Shown here: one piece after another, positions 4,903 through 5,952 of the stretch
Layout: every line of letters starts with the position of its first letter
How positions within the stretch are numbered: position 1 is the first letter of the stretch
Source: Lachnospiraceae bacterium
GTDB taxonomy: Bacteria > Bacillota > Clostridia > Lachnospirales > Lachnospiraceae
DNA length: 5,952 bases
Direction of reading: 5' to 3'
Assembly: GCA_900759225.1 (NCBI GenBank)
Contig: CAAEUM010000065.1
Span: 1 to 5,952, forward strand
Translations under genes and position numbers: made by a program
Notes under the pieces: generated by a model
The model's input: the letters and a program-made list of their open reading frames with translations, nothing else
Told to the model about the DNA's origin: nothing
Databases searched by the model: none

Positions 4903-5952
4903 ATGAGAGAACGGATTAACCGTCTTGCCAGGGGAATGATTGAAAACGGGGTGCCGGCGCTGGTGATAAAACCGGAAGCAGTTGAAGCGTCTGTACCGCC
5001 GGGACAGGTTATCTCAGGTGAGATCTTAGTAAGCAGCGGCAACAATCTTCATATAAAGGGACTTGTATATTCCGATAATGAGCGGGTAAAGGTCTTAAAG
5101 GGTTCCTTTGGGGGCCTTCGGAATCATATTTCCTATGAGATTAATGTAAGTGATGCAGAGCAGGGGGACGAGATAAAGGGCTCCTTTTTTCTTGTTACCA
5201 ATGGAGGGGAGCGGGAGATCCCCTATCATCTGACGGTGCAGTCAGGCCATGGGGAGGAAACCATTGCCAGCTTAAAAACAGCCAGGGATTTTGCAAACCT
5301 TGCAAAGCGGAATCTGGAGCTGGCTTTGCGGATGTTTGAATATCAGGATTTTACCCAGGCTCCCTTCATGCAGGATGCCAGGATCCGGACGATCTATGAG
5401 GGGTTAAAGGGAAGGACCGGACGCAGGAATTTGCTGGAGGAATTTTTGGTAGCCCTCAGGGTGAAGGAAACAGTGGTCTTATCTGCAGACTGCAGGGAGC
5501 CCAGGGTTTATGAGGCAGGCCAGTCTCCGATCAAAGATATGATCGATATTGCAGCCAGCGGCTGGGGTTATGTGTCTGCTGTGATTCAGACAGATGTCCC
5601 CTTCATTGAGCTGGGGATGCGAAACATTACAGACCAGGACTTTTTAAACGGACGCTGCCAGATCCCCTATGTGATCCGGACGGAATCCCTCCATCAGGGA
5701 AAAAATTATGGGCGTATCCGCATTGTATCCCAGCGTCAGGAATTCCTGCTGGAAATCCAGGTGGATGCGGTTTCAGAAGGCAGTATGAAAAACCGCAGCA
5801 GGAAAGAGCGGATGGATAAATCCAGTCTGTTTCGTTATCTGGATCTGCGCCTTGATTATGAAACCGGCGTTTATAATAATGAGCTTCTTTTAAATAAGAT
5901 GACGGATGAGGTGGAAACGCTCCGCACCCAGTTCCCTCAGGATGAGCGGGTG
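4903..5952 (+). CDS. DUF5717-type large protein, N-terminal 350 residues (3' end outside window)
   Basis: The frame from the ATG at 4903 stays open for 350 codons to the window edge, with no stop or frameshift. The start has AGGTGG (4893-4898) 4 bases upstream. The N-terminus (MRERINRLARGMIENG, then alternating strands with a PPGQVISGEILVSS turn) resembles DUF5717, a family of very long proteins found mainly in Lachnospiraceae and lacking a known function; the assignment is from memory. Layout: a basic helix (residues 1-14), a beta-rich, Ig-like region (about 17-113), helices (about 117-180, including LKTARDFANLAKRNLELAL), a second beta region (about 190-292, with NYGRIRIVSQRQEFLLEIQV), and a new helical stretch from about 310. 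There is no signal peptide, LPXTG or membrane segment in the visible part, so a cytoplasmic location is likely. It is transcribed divergently from the malic enzyme across a shared 285-base control region. The repeated beta-sandwich plus helix pattern suggests a scaffold or binding protein, not an enzyme, but that is a guess. Confidence 0.72.
   Translation, partial: MRERINRLARGMIENGVPALVIKPEAVEASVPPGQVISGEILVSSGNNLHIKGLVYSDNERVKVLKGSFGGLRNHISYEINVSDAEQGDEIKGSFFLVTNGGEREIPYHLTVQSGHGEETIASLKTARDFANLAKRNLELALRMFEYQDFTQAPFMQDARIRTIYEGLKGRTGRRNLLEEFLVALRVKETVVLSADCREPRVYEAGQSPIKDMIDIAASGWGYVSAVIQTDVPFIELGMRNITDQDFLNGRCQIPYVIRTESLHQGKNYGRIRIVSQRQEFLLEIQVDAVSEGSMKNRSRKERMDKSSLFRYLDLRLDYETGVYNNELLLNKMTDEVETLRTQFPQDERV

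Noticed and set aside
4845..5045. Minus-strand 66-codon frame over the start of the DUF5717-type gene
   Set aside because: It is antisense to a 350-codon open frame with its own ribosome site, and the peptide is low in recognisable content.

Overview
The window looks like a chromosomal segment from an anaerobic gut clostridium, most likely a member of the Lachnospiraceae. This rests on two clade-restricted protein families, a DUF4364 winged-helix protein and a DUF5717-type large protein, on the style of the malic enzyme, and on moderate-to-low G+C. The taxonomy is inferred from protein resemblance, not from a marker gene.

Region 1 (1-2750, + strand) is the 3' end of a carbohydrate operon: the C-terminus of a ROK-family sugar kinase, a complete family GH1 6-phospho-beta-glycosidase, and a complete class I mannose-6-phosphate isomerase (manA). 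The genes are 5 and 14 bases apart and end at a strong hairpin terminator (2801-2850). The trio GH1 + ROK + mannose-6-P isomerase matches the enzyme set of the Bacillus subtilis glucomannan operon (gmuD, gmuE, gmuF). A coherent reading is that a beta-linked disaccharide containing mannose and/or glucose enters as, or is converted to, its 6-phosphate. GH1 splits it, ROK phosphorylates the released free hexose, and ManA turns mannose-6-P into fructose-6-P for glycolysis. Transporter and regulator genes would lie upstream, outside the window.

Region 2 (2912-4617, - strand) is a two-gene unit converging on region 1: a 384-residue malic enzyme followed 29 bases later by a DUF4364 winged-helix protein. 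It is visibly richer in G+C than region 1, so the gap at 2751-2911 may be the junction between an accessory sugar cassette and core chromosome.

Region 3 (4618-4902) is a divergent intergenic region. It carries a good minus-strand promoter for the malic enzyme, a weaker plus-strand promoter for the next gene, and two related palindromes beginning with the same 12 bases (GTAACAGTTCAG). One palindrome sits just downstream of each predicted transcription start. This is the most intriguing unexplained structure here. Region 4 (4903-5952, + strand) is the first 350 codons of a large DUF5717-type protein that continues past the window. No RNA genes, insertion sequences, CRISPR arrays or defence genes were seen.
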